Shown: in pieces, positions 35,074-46,541 of the stretch
Layout of the letters: the number at the start of each line of letters is the position of its first letter
How positions within the stretch are numbered: position 1 is the stretch's first letter
From: AP-15 sp963795485
GTDB taxonomy: Bacteria; Pseudomonadota; Alphaproteobacteria; ATCC43930; CGMCC-115725
Reading direction: 5' to 3'
Assembly: GCA_963795485.1 (NCBI GenBank)
Contig: CAWCIL010000008.1
Span: 1,501,312 to 1,565,311 of the forward strand
Length of the DNA: 64,000 nt
Translations under genes and position numbers: made by a program
The notes under the pieces: generated by a model
What the model saw: the letters and a program-made list of their open reading frames with translations, nothing else
Told to the model about the DNA's origin: nothing
The model's database searches: none

Positions 35074-35766
35074 TCAGCCGCCGAGCACCTCGGCCAGGTT
35101 CACCAGGATCCCAGCCGTAGCACCCCAGATGTTCCAGTTCTCGAACGGCAGGACAAAGAAAACCCGGCGGCGCCGCTCGAAGAGGCGTTCGGTGCGACGG
35201 TGGTTTTTGACGTCGAGCACGAAGGAGAGAGGCACCTCGAACACTTCGGCCACCTCATAGGGGTCGGCGGCGAGCGGAAAAGGCGCTGCGACAATGCCGA
35301 CGATCGGGGTGATCTCAAACCCGGTCCCGGTCACGTAGGTGTCGAGCCGGCCGATCAGGGTCACATGATCGCGGGGCAGGCCGATCTCCTCCTCGGTCTC
35401 GCGCAGCGCCGCCTCGACCGCATCGCGGTCTTGGGCATCGATGCTGCCGCCGGGAAAGGCGATCTGCCCGGCATGCGCGGACAGATGCGGGGTCCGCAAG
35501 GTCAGCAGCACCGACAGCCCCTCGGCGCGCTCGATCAGCGGGACGAGCACCGCCGCCGGCCGCAGCGCGGTGCTGGGCGGGGTCATGCCGGGATTGAGGT
35601 CGTGATCGCCTCGGGTCGCCCGGCGCAATGCCGCCGCTTCGGCCGGATCGGAAGCGCCGCCGAATCCCCGTCTGCCGGGCTGGCCGAGACCGGCGAAGCG
35701 AGCGATCACCCAGTCACGGGTCCGTGCGGCCGCATCAGTCCCCGGTTCTCGCCCCCGTTCGTGCAT
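35074..35766 (-). CDS. NUDIX hydrolase, CoA pyrophosphatase-type
   Basis: A 230-residue Nudix enzyme that probably splits CoA or CoA derivatives to phosphopantetheine and 3',5'-ADP. The Nudix box is complete: GGSIDAQDRDAVEAALRETE followed by EEIGL, preceded by the CoA-type sequence LLTLRTPHLSAHAGQIAFPG. ATG 35766 was chosen; a further upstream in-frame start would lengthen its overlap with the DUF1285 gene. It ends 7 bp before DUF6111, in the same run. Confidence 0.88.
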   Translation of the reverse strand: MHERGREPGTDAAARTRDWVIARFAGLGQPGRRGFGGASDPAEAAALRRATRGDHDLNPGMTPPSTALRPAAVLVPLIERAEGLSVLLTLRTPHLSAHAGQIAFPGGSIDAQDRDAVEAALRETEEEIGLPRDHVTLIGRLDTYVTGTGFEITPIVGIVAAPFPLAADPYEVAEVFEVPLSFVLDVKNHRRTERLFERRRRVFFVLPFENWNIWGATAGILVNLAEVLGG

Positions 35767-35813
35767 CGCCGATCCGCCTCTCCATCCCTCGCGCCGCGCC
35801 TCCGGTTCGGCGA

Positions 35814-36365
35814 TCAACCCCAATCGGGCCCCGGGTCGCCGAGCCGGAAAAAAGCATCCTTGCTCCACACCCCGAATTGGCTCGCGCCGGCGACCTGCCG
35901 TTCAACGCCCAATTCGACCAGATCGTAAAACACCGGACGCGCCAGCCGCGCCTCGATCCCTTCGCGCACCTGGATATAGGGTGCCGGCTCGCCGTTCGCC
36001 GCGGTCTCGACGCGCAGCGGATGGTCCGGACCCGCCGTCACAATCTCGTCCAGATTGGTCCGGAAGATCAGCTGCTGCGCTTGGCCGTTGCCGGCGACGG
36101 TCAGCGCCACCGCGAGAAACGGGACGTCCTCGACCTCGACGCGGCCGCGCTCGGCCGGCGTCACCAGCCAATAGGAGCCGTCGTCGCCGCGGCGCAGGAC
36201 GGAGGCAAAGAGCTTGACGAGCGCCAGGCGATCGATCGGCGATCCGCGATAGAACCAGGTGCCGTCGCGGGCGATGCGCAGGTCGAGATCGCCGCGGTCG
36301 ATCGGGGGCCGCCGGCCGCCGGCCGGTTGAATTATTGAGGAATTGCCGGAGCCGGTATTTTCCAT
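35814..36365 (-). CDS. DUF1285 family protein
   Basis: A 183-residue soluble protein. The family blocks are GDLDLRIARDGTWFYRGSPI, RLALVKLFASVLRR and DGSYWLVTPAERGRVEVEDV, with the end RPVFYDLVELG and FGVWSKDAFFRLG. DUF1285 genes regularly lie divergent from a MoxR/DUF58 cluster and ahead of NUDIX and cca genes, as here. The function is unknown. The ATG at 36365 is 44 bp from the opposite-strand MoxR start, so both share one short promoter region. Confidence 0.88.
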   Translation of the reverse strand: MENTGSGNSSIIQPAGGRRPPIDRGDLDLRIARDGTWFYRGSPIDRLALVKLFASVLRRGDDGSYWLVTPAERGRVEVEDVPFLAVALTVAGNGQAQQLIFRTNLDEIVTAGPDHPLRVETAANGEPAPYIQVREGIEARLARPVFYDLVELGVERQVAGASQFGVWSKDAFFRLGDPGPDWG

Positions 36366-36409
36366 CAGGCTCGCACCTTGCCGAAGTGTTCGAGAAGGGA
36401 TCGCAGATT

Positions 36410-37458
<1,049 letters not shown>

Positions 37459-37462
<4 letters not shown>

Positions 37463-38400
37463 ACGCTGCCGGGCCGGGATCCCTGGCGGCGCTGCTCGCT
37501 CGCCATCGGGTGCGGCTCGCCGGGCTGCGCGAGCGCGCCGAAGAGGCCGCTGCTGTGCTGCCGGCCCTGCAGGTCGCGGCGGAGCGGGTGGCGGCGACCG
37601 TGGCGCAAGGCGTGCACGGACGCCGCAGAGTGGGCCAAGGCGAGACCTTCTGGCAGTTTCGCCAGTATCAGCCGGGCGACTCTGCGGGCCGCATCGACTG
37701 GCGCGAGAGCGCCAAGTCGCAGCGCCTCTACATCCGCGAGACCGAATGGGAAGCGGCGCAGAGCGTGTGGCTGTGGCGCGACGGGTCGCCCTCGATGGAT
37801 TACAGCTCGGCCGGGTATATTGCCGGCGGCGTCTGGCCGAGCAAGCGCGATCGCGCCGAATTGCTGCTGGTGGCGCTGGCGAGCCTGCTGGTGCGCGGCG
37901 GCGAGCGCGTCACGCTGGTCGGCAGCCGCACGACGCCGGTGAGCGGCCGGCTTGCCTTGTCGCGGGCCGTCGAGCTGCTCGGCCGCGAGCCGAGGGCGTC
38001 GGCGAGCCTGCCCGCCTTCGAGCCGCTGCCAAGGGCCGGGCTGCTGGTCCTGATCGGCGACTTCCTGTCACCGCTCGACGCGATCAATGCCGGGCTTGCC
38101 CGCTTCGCGGCGGCCGGAGTCGACGGCCACCTGTTGCAGATCATCGACCCGGCCGAAGAAGACCTGCCGTTCGCGGGCCGGGTGCGGTTCGCCGGAATCG
38201 AGGAGCGCGACGAAGTGGTGGTCAGCCGCGTCGAGGGCATTCGCGACGATTATTTGGGCCGCTTCCGGCAGCATCGCGACGGCATCGCCGCGATCGCCGG
38301 CCGGCTCGGCTGGACCTGCGGCGCGCATCGCACCGATCGCTCGCCGGAGCTGGCGCTGCTGGCTCTCTATACGGCGCTGTCGGGCGACCGCCGGCGGTGA
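37459..38400 (+). CDS. DUF58 domain protein
   Basis: A 313-residue protein. The DUF58 core is GRRRVGQGETFWQFRQYQPG with DSAGRIDWRESAKSQRLYIRE split over the conserved D-R-IDWR motif; a degenerate VWA-like fold follows (VWLWRDGSPSMDY, a MIDAS-like DxSxS). DUF58 proteins are partners of MoxR ATPases; related Bat proteins act in the envelope. GTG 37459 overlaps the MoxR stop. The 136-bp gap after it is G-rich but shows no gene. Confidence 0.88.
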
Positions 38401-38536
38401 AGATCTGACCGCGATGCCTCGCCCGCCTCCTGCGTCGGACCGTTCGCCCGCACGGGGGAGGGGCGACCCTGCTGCATTGCGGGAAAGGGGTGGATGAGGT
38501 GGCGCCGCTCCGTCGGCCGCCAGGTTAGGTTGAGCC

Positions 38537-41258
38537 ATGCTGGCGCTGGGTTCACTCGCTTTCGCCTCGCCCTGGCTGCTGCTGGCGCTGACCGGGCTGC
38601 CGATCATCTGGTGGCTGTTGCGGGTGACGCCGCCGGCGCCGCGCCGCATCGTCTTTCCGGCGGTCCGGCTGCTGCTGGGGCTGAGGCCGCGCGACGAGAC
38701 GCCGGCGCGAACCCCGCTGTGGCTGATCCTGCTGCGCATGGTGCTGGCCGCGCTGGTGATCGTCGCGGCGGCCCATCCGCTCTTAAATCCGCAGGCGCGC
38801 ATGGCCGGGACCGGGCCCATCATCCTGGTCGTCGACGATGGTTGGGCAGCGGCGAGCGATTGGCCGGCGCGGCAGGCGGCGCTCTCCGACCTGTTGGCCG
38901 AGGCCGAGCGCGAGGGCCGCCAGATCGTCCTCGTCCCGACCGCTCCCGCCGGCGGGGACACGGCGCCGGCGCCGTTGCATCCGATCCGCGCCGCGGATGC
39001 GCTGCCCGCGGTCGAAGCGTTGCAGCCAAAGCCGTGGCCGGTCGACCGCGGCGCGGCGCTTGCCCGCTTGAAAGCGCTGTCCTTGCCCGGCGCCAACGCC
39101 GCGATCTGGCTCAGCGACGGCATCGCCGACGGTGCCGGGGCGAAGGCGCTCGCGGCTTATCTCACCGACCGCGGCAGCGTCCGCTATCTGACGGCGGGGC
39201 CGGACTCGGCGCCGCTGCTGCTCGCCGCCGGCGATCGCGAGGCCAAGGATCTGAGCGTCGTGCTGCGCTCGCCGCCGGTGGCGGAACCACGGCGCTACGA
39301 GGTCCGCGCCAGCGGGGCGGATGGGCGCATGTTGGCGCGGCGCAGCGCCACCCTCGAACCCGGTGCCACGTCCGCCGAAATCCGCCTGGCGATGCCGAGC
39401 GAGCTCAGAAACCAGGCGACCCGCATTGAGGTCGAGGGCGCCCGGTCGGCCGGGGCCGGTGCTGCTGCTCGACGAGCGCTGGCGCCGCCGGCCGGTCGGG
39501 ATCGTCGGGCCGCCGAACGGCAGCGGGCAGCCGCTGCTCAGCGACACCTATTATCTCGAACGCGCGCTGGCGCCGTTCGCCGAGATCCGCCGCGGCAGCG
39601 CTGCCGATCTGCTGAAGCGCCAGCTCGCGGTGCTGATCTATTCGGATGCCGGACCGGATTCCCCGGAGGAGGCGTCGGCGGTCGACAAGTGGATCGATGC
39701 CGGCGGCCTGCTGCTGCGCTTCGCCGGGCCGCACCTCGCATCGGCGCAGAACGACAAGCTGTTGCCGGTCCAGCTGCGCCGCGGCGGCCGGACGATCGGC
39801 GGCGCGCTGTCATGGGAGCAGCCGGCAAAGCTGGCGCCGTTCGCCCCCGGCAGCCCATTCGCCGGGCTGAAGGTCCCGGCCGACGTGACGGTATCGCGCC
39901 AGGTGCTGGCCGAGCCCGACATCGAGCTCGAGGACAAAACCTGGGCGCGGCTGGTCGACGGGACCCCGCTGGTCACCGCGGAAAGGCACGGGCGCGGCTG
40001 GATCGTGCTGGTGCACACCACGGCGAATGCCGATTGGTCCAACCTCGCACTGTCCGGCCTTTTTGTCGAAATGCTGCGGCGGATCACCGCCTTGAGCCAA
40101 GGGGTGACGACGGCCGCGGGCGAGGGCCCGCTGCCGCCGCTCGAAACGCTCGACGGGTTCGGCCAGCTGCGGCGCGCACCGCCGACGGCGCGCCCGATCG
40201 CCGGGGCCCAGATCGCCACCGCGGTGGCTTCGCCGCAGCATCCTCCGGGCTTCTACGGCACCCAAGACTTGCGCAGCGCGTTCAATCTTTCGGCCGGGAT
40301 CAAGCAACTGGAGCCGATCGCCGGGCTGCCATCCGGCGTGCAGCGCGAGAGCTTTGCCCGCGGCCGGGAGACCGATCTACGACCGCCGCTGTTGACCGCG
40401 GCCTTGCTGCTGCTGCTGATCGATCTGTTGACCGCCTACGCGCTGCGCGGGCTGCTGCGACGGCGGCCGGCGCGGGTTCTCGGCATGATTCTCGTCGCCG
40501 CACTCGCCCTGCCCGCCGCGGCGCGCGCCGACGACGCGTTTGTCGTGCGCGCCACCTCGCAACTGCGCCTGGCTTATGTGCGCACCGGCGACGAGACGGT
40601 CGACGCGGAGAGCCGCGCCGGGCTCATCGGGCTCAGCGACACGCTCAACCGGCGAACCGCCGTCGATGCCGGCAACCCGCTCGCCGTCGACATCGAGACC
40701 GACGAGCTGATCTTTTTCCCGCTGCTCTATTGGCCGGTTACCGGCGACCAGCCGCCACCCTCGCCGAGTGCCGTCGGCCGGATCAACCGTTATATCGAGA
40801 CCGGCGGGACGATCCTGTTCGATACCCGCGACGGCGACGAGCAGTCTCCGGGACCTTTCGGCGGTGCCGCGATCGCGGCGCAGCGGCTGCGCCGGCTGAC
40901 GGCAGGGATCAAGATGCCGCCTCTGGTGCCGATCCCGCCCGACCACGTTTTGACCAAGTCGTTTTACCTGATGCACGAATTCCCCGGCCGCTGGGATGCC
41001 GGCACATTGTGGGTCGAACCGGCCGAGGACCAGGTCAATGACGGCGTCTCGAGCGTCATCGTCGGCGCCGATGACTGGGCCGGCGCCTGGGCGGTCGACA
41101 AGGATGGCCAGCCGCTCTATGCCGTCGTCCCGGGCGGCGAACGCCAGCGCGAAATGGCGCTGCGCTTTGGCGTCAACCTGGTCATGTACGTGCTGACCGG
41201 CAACTACAAGGCCGATCAGGTGCACGTGCCGGCGATCCTCGAGCGGCTGGGCCAATGA
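38537..41258 (+). CDS. DUF4159 domain protein with BatA-like N-terminus, one frameshift
   Basis: About 907 residues. The N-terminus (SLAFASPWLLLALTGLPIIW, then membrane segment near 60-80) is the BatA/aerotolerance-regulator type. A middle region has VWA/amidotransferase-like folds (ILVVDDGWAAASDW, AAIWLSDGIADG). The frame changes near 39440-39460 to reach VLLLDERWRRRPVGIVGP. After another membrane helix (about 40395-40450) and a signal-like stretch, the C-terminal DUF4159 domain reads ELIFFPLLYWPV, ETGGTILFDTRDG and LMHEFPGRWDAGTLWVEP. It is third in the MoxR-DUF58 operon and couples to the next gene (ATGA). Confidence 0.82.
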
Positions 41259-43367
41259 GCGGCAACGGTTTCTCGCTTGCCGCCGCGCCGCTGCTGCCGT
41301 GGGCGGCGATCGCGCTGCTCGCCGTCGCTTGCCTGCTCTGTCTCGGTTTGGGTGCCGCGCGTCGCGCAAGGGGGCTGGCCTGGCGGGCGATCGCGATCGC
41401 CGTGCTGCTGGCGGCACTGGTCAACCCCTCGCTGATCGAGGAGCAGCGGACCCCGCGGCGCGACCTGGCGATCATCGTCGTCGACGAACTCGCCGAGCCA
41501 GAGCATCGGCGATCGGCGGCAGGCGAGCGAGGCGGCGCTGGCTGCCGTCAAACAGCGCCTCGGCCACGAGCCCGACCTCGATGTGCGGGTGATCCGGGCC
41601 GGCGCGCCGCAACCTGGCATGGGCGATGACGGTACCAAGCTGTTCGCGGCGCTCGACCGGGCGATGTCGGACGTCCCGCGCCAGCGCCTCGCCGGCATCG
41701 TCATGATTACCGACGGCGAGGTGCACGACGTGCCGGAAGGCGACGCCAAGGCGCTGCGGGCGGCAGTTCCCGCTCCGCTCCACGTTCTATTGTCCGGGCA
41801 CCGCAACGAAGGCGATCGGCGGCTCGTCGTGTCCCAAGCGCCGAGCTTTGGCATTGTCGGCAAAGAGGTACGGCTCACGGTCCGGGTCGAGGACCTGCCG
41901 GAAACCGCCGCCGAAAGGGCGGGCGAGGACCCGGACGAGGCGCAGGTGACTTGGCGCAAGGACGGCGGCGCGCCGCGTCAGCTGACGGTGCCGGTCGGAC
42001 GCGATGTCCCGCTGCCGGTCACGATCGACCATGGCGGCCCCAATATTCTGGAGATCGAAGCCGCTCCGGGCCCGCGCGAGCTGACCCTCGTCAACAACCG
42101 CGCCGTTGTTGTGGTCCACGGCGTGCGCGACCGGTTGCGGGTCTTGCTGGTCACCGGGGAGCCCTATGCCGGCGAGCGGGTCTGGCGCAACATCCTCAAA
42201 TCCGACCCTTCGGTCGATCTCGTCCATTTTACGATCCTGCGGCCGCCGGAAAAGCAGGATGGGACGCCGATCCGCGAGCTGTCGCTGATCGCCTTTCCGA
42301 TCCGTGAGCTGTTCGATACCAAGCTCGACGATTTCGATCTGATCATCTTCGATCGCTACAGCCTGCGCGGGCTGATCCCGGAGGCCTATCTCGAAAACGT
42401 CGTGCGCTATGTCCGCAACGGCGGCGCGCTGCTGGAAGCCGCTGGTCCGAATAACGGCGCGCCGATGAGCCTGTCGCGCACGCCGCTCGGCGCAATCCTG
42501 CCGGCGGAGCCGACGGGCGACGTCTACGACGAGGGGTTCAAGCCGCAACTCACCGCTCTCGGCCGCCGCGATCCGGTGACCGAGGGGCTTCCTGGCGCCG
42601 GACCGCGGGGCGGCGAGCCGAGCTGGGGGCGCTGGTTTCGCCAGGTCGATGCGCGTGTCCATAACGGCGTCACGGTGATGACTGGCGACCGCGGCGAACC
42701 GCTCCTCGTTCTCGACCGCGTCGGCAAGGGCAGAGTGGCCCAGCTCCTTTCCGACGAAATGTGGTTCTGGGCGCGCGGGTTCGAGGGCGGCGGCCCGCAG
42801 GCCGAGCTGTTGCGGCGGCTCGCCTACTGGCTGATGAAGGAGCCCGATCTCGAGGAGAACGATCTGCGGGCGACGGTTGACGGCGACCGCCTCGTGGTCA
42901 CCCGGCAGTCGCTGGAGCCGGATGACCGGCCGGTCACCGTCACCGCACCCGACGGGTCGAAAAGCAGCCTGAAGCTGACCCCGACAACAGGCGGACGCAG
43001 CACCGGCAGCATGGCGATTGCCCGGATGGGGTTGTACCGGGTCAGCGAAGGCGGCCGCACCGCGCTTGCCGCGGCGGGCCCGCTCAACCCGATCGAGTTC
43101 GCCGATGTCCGCACGACAGCCAAAAAGCTGGCCCCGGTCGCCGCGGCGACCGGCGGCGGCGTCTTCTGGGTCGGCTCGGGCAAAATCCCGGACGTCCGCC
43201 GGGTTTCGCCCGACGCAACTGCGGCCGGGCGGAACTGGATGGGCTTTCGCGCCAACGGGGATTATACCGTTACCGGGTTCAGCGAGATCCCGCTGCTGCC
43301 GGCGGTGGCGGCGCTGCTGCTGATCGTCGGCGGCCTCTTGGCGGCGTGGCGGCGCGAGGGGATGTGA
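41255..43367 (+). CDS. Large membrane protein of the MoxR/DUF58/DUF4159 cluster, one frameshift
   Basis: About 704 residues. Two N-terminal membrane helices (about 15-33 and 45-60) precede a VWA-like region (RRDLAIIVVDE, LAGIVMITDGEVHD). The frame changes near 41495-41510, after VVDE, to reach QASEAALAAVKQRLG. Then come beta-domains, a glutamine-amidotransferase-like segment (RLRVLLVTGEPYAGERVWRN, DLIIFDRYSLRGLI, NGGALLEAAGP) and a C-terminal anchor (LLPAVAALLLIVGGLLAAW). Such proteins regularly end MoxR/DUF58/DUF4159 operons in alphaproteobacteria. A role in the envelope is likely but undefined. Confidence 0.8.
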
Positions 43368-43397
43368 GCCCGGTCATTTCGCGGTTGGTGGGTTTTC

Positions 43398-44084
43398 GTG
43401 CTGAGAAGGGTTCTGGCGCCGCTGCACCCGGACGGCTTCAAGTTCGTCGCGGCCGCAGCGCTCGCGACCGTGCTGCTGTTTCTATTGTGGGCCCCGGCCG
43501 GGTGGGTGGCAGCGGCCGCGACCTTGTGGATGATCTACTTTTTCCGCGACCCGTGGCGCGTCTCGCCGCTGCGCGACGGGCTGCTGGTGAGCCCCGCGGA
43601 CGGGATCGTCATGTCGGTGGCACCGGCGCGCCCACCTCCCGAGCTCGACATGGGCGATGGCGAATTTGTCCGGATCGGGATCTTTCTGAACATCTTCGAC
43701 GTGCACGTCACCCGCGCGCCGATCGACGGCCGGGTCACGGCGCTGCGCTATACGAAGGGGCGCTTTGTCGACGCCAGCCGCGAAGAGGCGAGCCTCAACA
43801 ACGAGCGCATGGCAATCCGCCTCGCCCCGAGCGACGGGCCCGAGATCGCCTATGTGCAGGTCGCCGGCCTCGTCGCCCGCCGCATCGTCTGCGATCTGCG
43901 CGAGGGCCAGCGCATCGCCACCGGCCAGCGCATGGGCATCATCCGCTTCGGCTCGCGGGTCGATGTTTATTGTCCCCCGCCCTATGTAACAATGGTGGCC
44001 GTCGGGCAGCGCATGGTCGGCGGGGAAACCGTCATCGCCGACCGGCTGGCACGGGAGCCGCCGCGGCCCGGCGTCGTGCATTGA
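43398..44084 (+). CDS. psd: Phosphatidylserine decarboxylase (short bacterial type)
   Basis: A 228-residue membrane-associated enzyme making phosphatidylethanolamine. Two N-terminal hydrophobic segments are followed by YFFRDPWRVSP, LLVSPADGIV, the catalytic IFLNIFDVHVTRAPIDG, and IIRFGSRVDVY, where self-cleavage between G and S creates the pyruvoyl group. The length fits the short (type II) class. GTG 43398 is the start. It lies 31 bp after the previous operon and directly upstream of pssA, the enzyme that supplies its substrate. Confidence 0.93.
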   Translation: MLRRVLAPLHPDGFKFVAAAALATVLLFLLWAPAGWVAAAATLWMIYFFRDPWRVSPLRDGLLVSPADGIVMSVAPARPPPELDMGDGEFVRIGIFLNIFDVHVTRAPIDGRVTALRYTKGRFVDASREEASLNNERMAIRLAPSDGPEIAYVQVAGLVARRIVCDLREGQRIATGQRMGIIRFGSRVDVYCPPPYVTMVAVGQRMVGGETVIADRLAREPPRPGVVH

Positions 44085-44190
44085 GGGGAGTCGCTCACCA
44101 AGCCCGCGTCGCGCACTGAGCCGGGTCGCGCATTGAGGGGTGACGGTCGCGCATGGGGGGGACGAGGGTGAGAGGAGCGGGGCATTGAGA

Positions 44191-45093
44191 ATGCGATCGG
44201 GCCGGATGCGGCGGCGGCCGGCACGCCGGCTCTCCGACCTGTCGATCAACCGCATGGTTCCGAACGTCTTGACCCTGCTGGCGCTGTGCGCCGGCATGAC
44301 GGCGATGCGTTTCGCGATGAACGGCAATTTCATCGGCGCGGTCTTCGCGATCATCGTCGCCGGGATCTTCGACGGTCTCGACGGGCGCATTGCCCGGCTG
44401 TTGAAGTCAACCTCGATCTTTGGCGCCGAGCTCGACAGCCTCTCTGATTTCGTCAGCTTTGGCGTCGCGCCGGCTTCGGTTCTGTATCTGTGGACGATGT
44501 CGGGCCTGCGCGCTTTCGGCTGGGCGATCGTGCTGTTTTATGCGGTCTGCTGCGCGCTGCGCCTGGCGCGCTTCAACACCGAGATCGGCAGCGATCGGCC
44601 GGCCCACGCCTCGCCATTCTTTACCGGGGTGCCGGCCCCGGCCGGAGCCGGGCTGGTCATGGTGCCGATGTTCCTGAGCTTCGAATGGGGCGACTGGCTG
44701 TTCCGCTCGCCCTATCTGAACGCGGTGACGGTGACCGGGACGGCACTCTTGATGGTCAGCACGGTGCCGACCGTGTCGCTGAAGCGGTTGCGCGTCCCGC
44801 ATCACCTGGTGGTGCCCAGCCTGCTCGGCATCGGTATCCTGGCCGCGTTTGTCACGACGGCGCCGTGGCTGACCTTGACGATCATCGGTCTTGCTTATGT
44901 CGGCTCGTTCCCGCTGACGATGCGCGCCGCGCAAAAGCTGCGCCGCGCCGCCGAAGCGCGCCGGGGCGAGAGCGCCGAGGCCGCAGCGCTGGTGCCGCCT
45001 GCCGCCGGCTATTCTTTGGACGAACGCGGCTCTTTGGACGAACGCGGTTCTTTGGACGAACGCGGCGCGCCCACGGGCCAGTGGCGGCACTGA
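44191..45093 (+). CDS. pssA: CDP-diacylglycerol-serine O-phosphatidyltransferase
   Basis: A 300-residue inner-membrane CDP-alcohol phosphotransferase that makes phosphatidylserine. The family motif is visible as DGLDGRIARLL...GAELDSLSD (D-G-x2-A-R-x8-G-x3-D-x3-D); about seven membrane helices follow. SINRMVPNVLTLLALCAGM is the typical start of the fold. I chose ATG 44191; a GTG further upstream is possible. The C-terminal tail ends in three copies of SLDERG from an 18-bp repeat. It forms a two-gene phospholipid unit with psd. Confidence 0.93.
   Translation: MRSGRMRRRPARRLSDLSINRMVPNVLTLLALCAGMTAMRFAMNGNFIGAVFAIIVAGIFDGLDGRIARLLKSTSIFGAELDSLSDFVSFGVAPASVLYLWTMSGLRAFGWAIVLFYAVCCALRLARFNTEIGSDRPAHASPFFTGVPAPAGAGLVMVPMFLSFEWGDWLFRSPYLNAVTVTGTALLMVSTVPTVSLKRLRVPHHLVVPSLLGIGILAAFVTTAPWLTLTIIGLAYVGSFPLTMRAAQKLRRAAEARRGESAEAAALVPPAAGYSLDERGSLDERGSLDERGAPTGQWRH
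45013..45066 (+). repeat. Three tandem 18-bp repeats at the 3' end of pssA
   Basis: TCTTTGGACGAACGCGGC is repeated at 45013-45030, 45031-45048 (one mismatch) and 45049-45066. In frame they add three SLDERG units to the cytoplasmic tail, after the last membrane helix. Confidence 0.9.
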
Positions 45094-45196
45094 CCCCGCC
45101 ACCGGCAACGCGGTTGTTCGGCGCCCGCTTTCCCTTTAATCTTGGGCTAATCTTTAGCGGTCGCGAGGCCGCGGTCACCGGAAGGAGCGCACAATC

Positions 45197-45622
45197 ATGC
45201 CAGTAAAAGCCGGAGTCATTCGCGCCGGGGCACGCACGACCAGGCGGGGTGCGGCCGAGACCTTCACCGGGGTCGTGTTCCAAGACCCGGTGATCACCGC
45301 CGAGGCGCCGTCGCGCATGGGCGGGTCGGTCGTGACCTTCACGCCGGGCGCCCGCACCGCTTGGCACGCTCACCCGGTCGGCCAGACCCTGTTCTGCTTG
45401 TCCGGGGTCGGCCGCATCTGCTTCAAGGGCGAAAAGCCGCAAGCCCTCAACCCGGGCGACACGGTCAACATCCCGCCGGACACGCTGCACTGGCACGGCG
45501 CCTCCCCCGACCGCCTGTTCGCGCACCTGGCATTGTCCGAAGCCGGCGAGCAGGGCCAAGGCACCCAATGGGGCCCGCACGTCAGCGACGCCGAATACAC
45601 CGAGCCCGCGACCGGGGGTTGA
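45197..45622 (+). CDS. Cupin domain protein ((R)-mandelonitrile lyase-like)
   Basis: A 141-residue single-domain cupin. Motif 1 is TPGARTAWHAHPVGQTLFCL, with the metal-binding histidines, and motif 2 is NPGDTVNIPPDTLHWHGAS. The same layout is found in small cupins related to (R)-mandelonitrile lyases and to carboxymuconolactone-linked cupins. ATG 45197 follows GGAAGGAG. It stands alone between pssA and the convergent fasciclin gene. The reaction is unknown. Confidence 0.82.
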   Translation: MPVKAGVIRAGARTTRRGAAETFTGVVFQDPVITAEAPSRMGGSVVTFTPGARTAWHAHPVGQTLFCLSGVGRICFKGEKPQALNPGDTVNIPPDTLHWHGASPDRLFAHLALSEAGEQGQGTQWGPHVSDAEYTEPATGG

Positions 45623-45850
45623 CCTCGGCTGAACCGCGCGGCCGGCATCCCCGGCCCAGCCGCACGGCAACCAAACGCCTCCCGCTCGCGTAGCGCCCGA
45701 TGCCGAGCGCAGGCGGCCGATCCCGGTCCCCCCCGCAAGCCGCCATCTAACGCAGCACGCAGGTAACGAACCCTGAGCCCCCCGTCGCCGTGGGCGAACC
45801 GATCCGGTGGTTCGAATGTCGGCATCCGCGACGGCGGATCTGCGTCCGGG

Positions 45851-46402
45851 CTAAGGCATCATCACCTTGCTGATGACCATGATCACACCGTTCGACTGGT
45901 AAACGTCGGGGATCGTCACTTCGGCGGTGTCGCCCTTCTGGTCGGTGACCATCAAATCGCCGCCCGACGCGGAGACGATCAGCGGCTGCCCTTCCACGGT
46001 CTTCAATGACACGCGGCCGCCCGGTGTCGATTGGATATCATCCTCGAGCATGGCCGCGGTGTAGCGGCCGGGGACCACGTGGTAGGTCAGGATCTTGGTC
46101 AGCTCGGCCTTGTTCTGCGTCTCGAGCAGCGTCTGCACGGTGCCCGAGGGCAAGGCCGCAAAGGCTTCGTTGGTTGGGGCGAAGACGGTGAACGGGCCGG
46201 CGCCTTCGAGGGTCGGGACCAGGCCGGCGGCCTTGACCGCGGCGACGAGCGTGGTGTGGTCCTTCGAATTGACTGCGTTCTGCACGATGTTTTTGGTCGG
46301 ATACATCGCGGCACCCCCGACCATCGGGTCCATCGCCGCCATCGCACCTGCGCCGAGCGTCACAGAGAGCGCCGCGGTCATGCTCATGAGCTTGATGTTC
46401 AT
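45851..46402 (-). CDS. Secreted fasciclin (FAS1) domain protein
   Basis: A 183-residue protein. The signal peptide MNIKLMSMTAALSVTLGAGA ends near AMA-AMD. One FAS1 domain follows with both conserved blocks: GPFTVFAPTNEAFAALP (H1) and LTYHVVPGRY (H2), then VIMVISKVMMP at the end. FAS1 domains mediate adhesion. It lies 139 bp downstream of a SigK/RskA-type sigma/anti-sigma pair on the same strand; in mycobacteria the same regulator pair controls fasciclin-type secreted antigens (MPT70/MPT83). ATG 46402 follows GGAGGATTTGG. Confidence 0.9.
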   Translation of the reverse strand: MNIKLMSMTAALSVTLGAGAMAAMDPMVGGAAMYPTKNIVQNAVNSKDHTTLVAAVKAAGLVPTLEGAGPFTVFAPTNEAFAALPSGTVQTLLETQNKAELTKILTYHVVPGRYTAAMLEDDIQSTPGGRVSLKTVEGQPLIVSASGGDLMVTDQKGDTAEVTIPDVYQSNGVIMVISKVMMP

Positions 46403-46439
46403 GCACCAAATCCTCCGGTAAGGCCAAGGCCTCGACCCG

Positions 46440-46456
46440 GGCAGCAGAATGCTGCC
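46440..46456. promoter_or_regulatory. Hairpin in the leader of the fasciclin gene
   Basis: GGCAGCA-GAA-TGCTGCC, a perfect 7-bp stem with 3-nt loop, about 40 bp upstream of the fasciclin start and between it and the anti-sigma gene. It could be an mRNA-stabilising stem that lets the downstream gene accumulate, or a weak attenuator; no U-tract follows. Confidence 0.35.
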
Positions 46457-46541
46457 GGCGGGTCTCCCCTTCCCTCTACGCAGAGGCGGCGGCGCCGGAT
46501 GCAGGCGCGCAGAAATTTGTCCGCAAAATGCCGGGGCCGGC

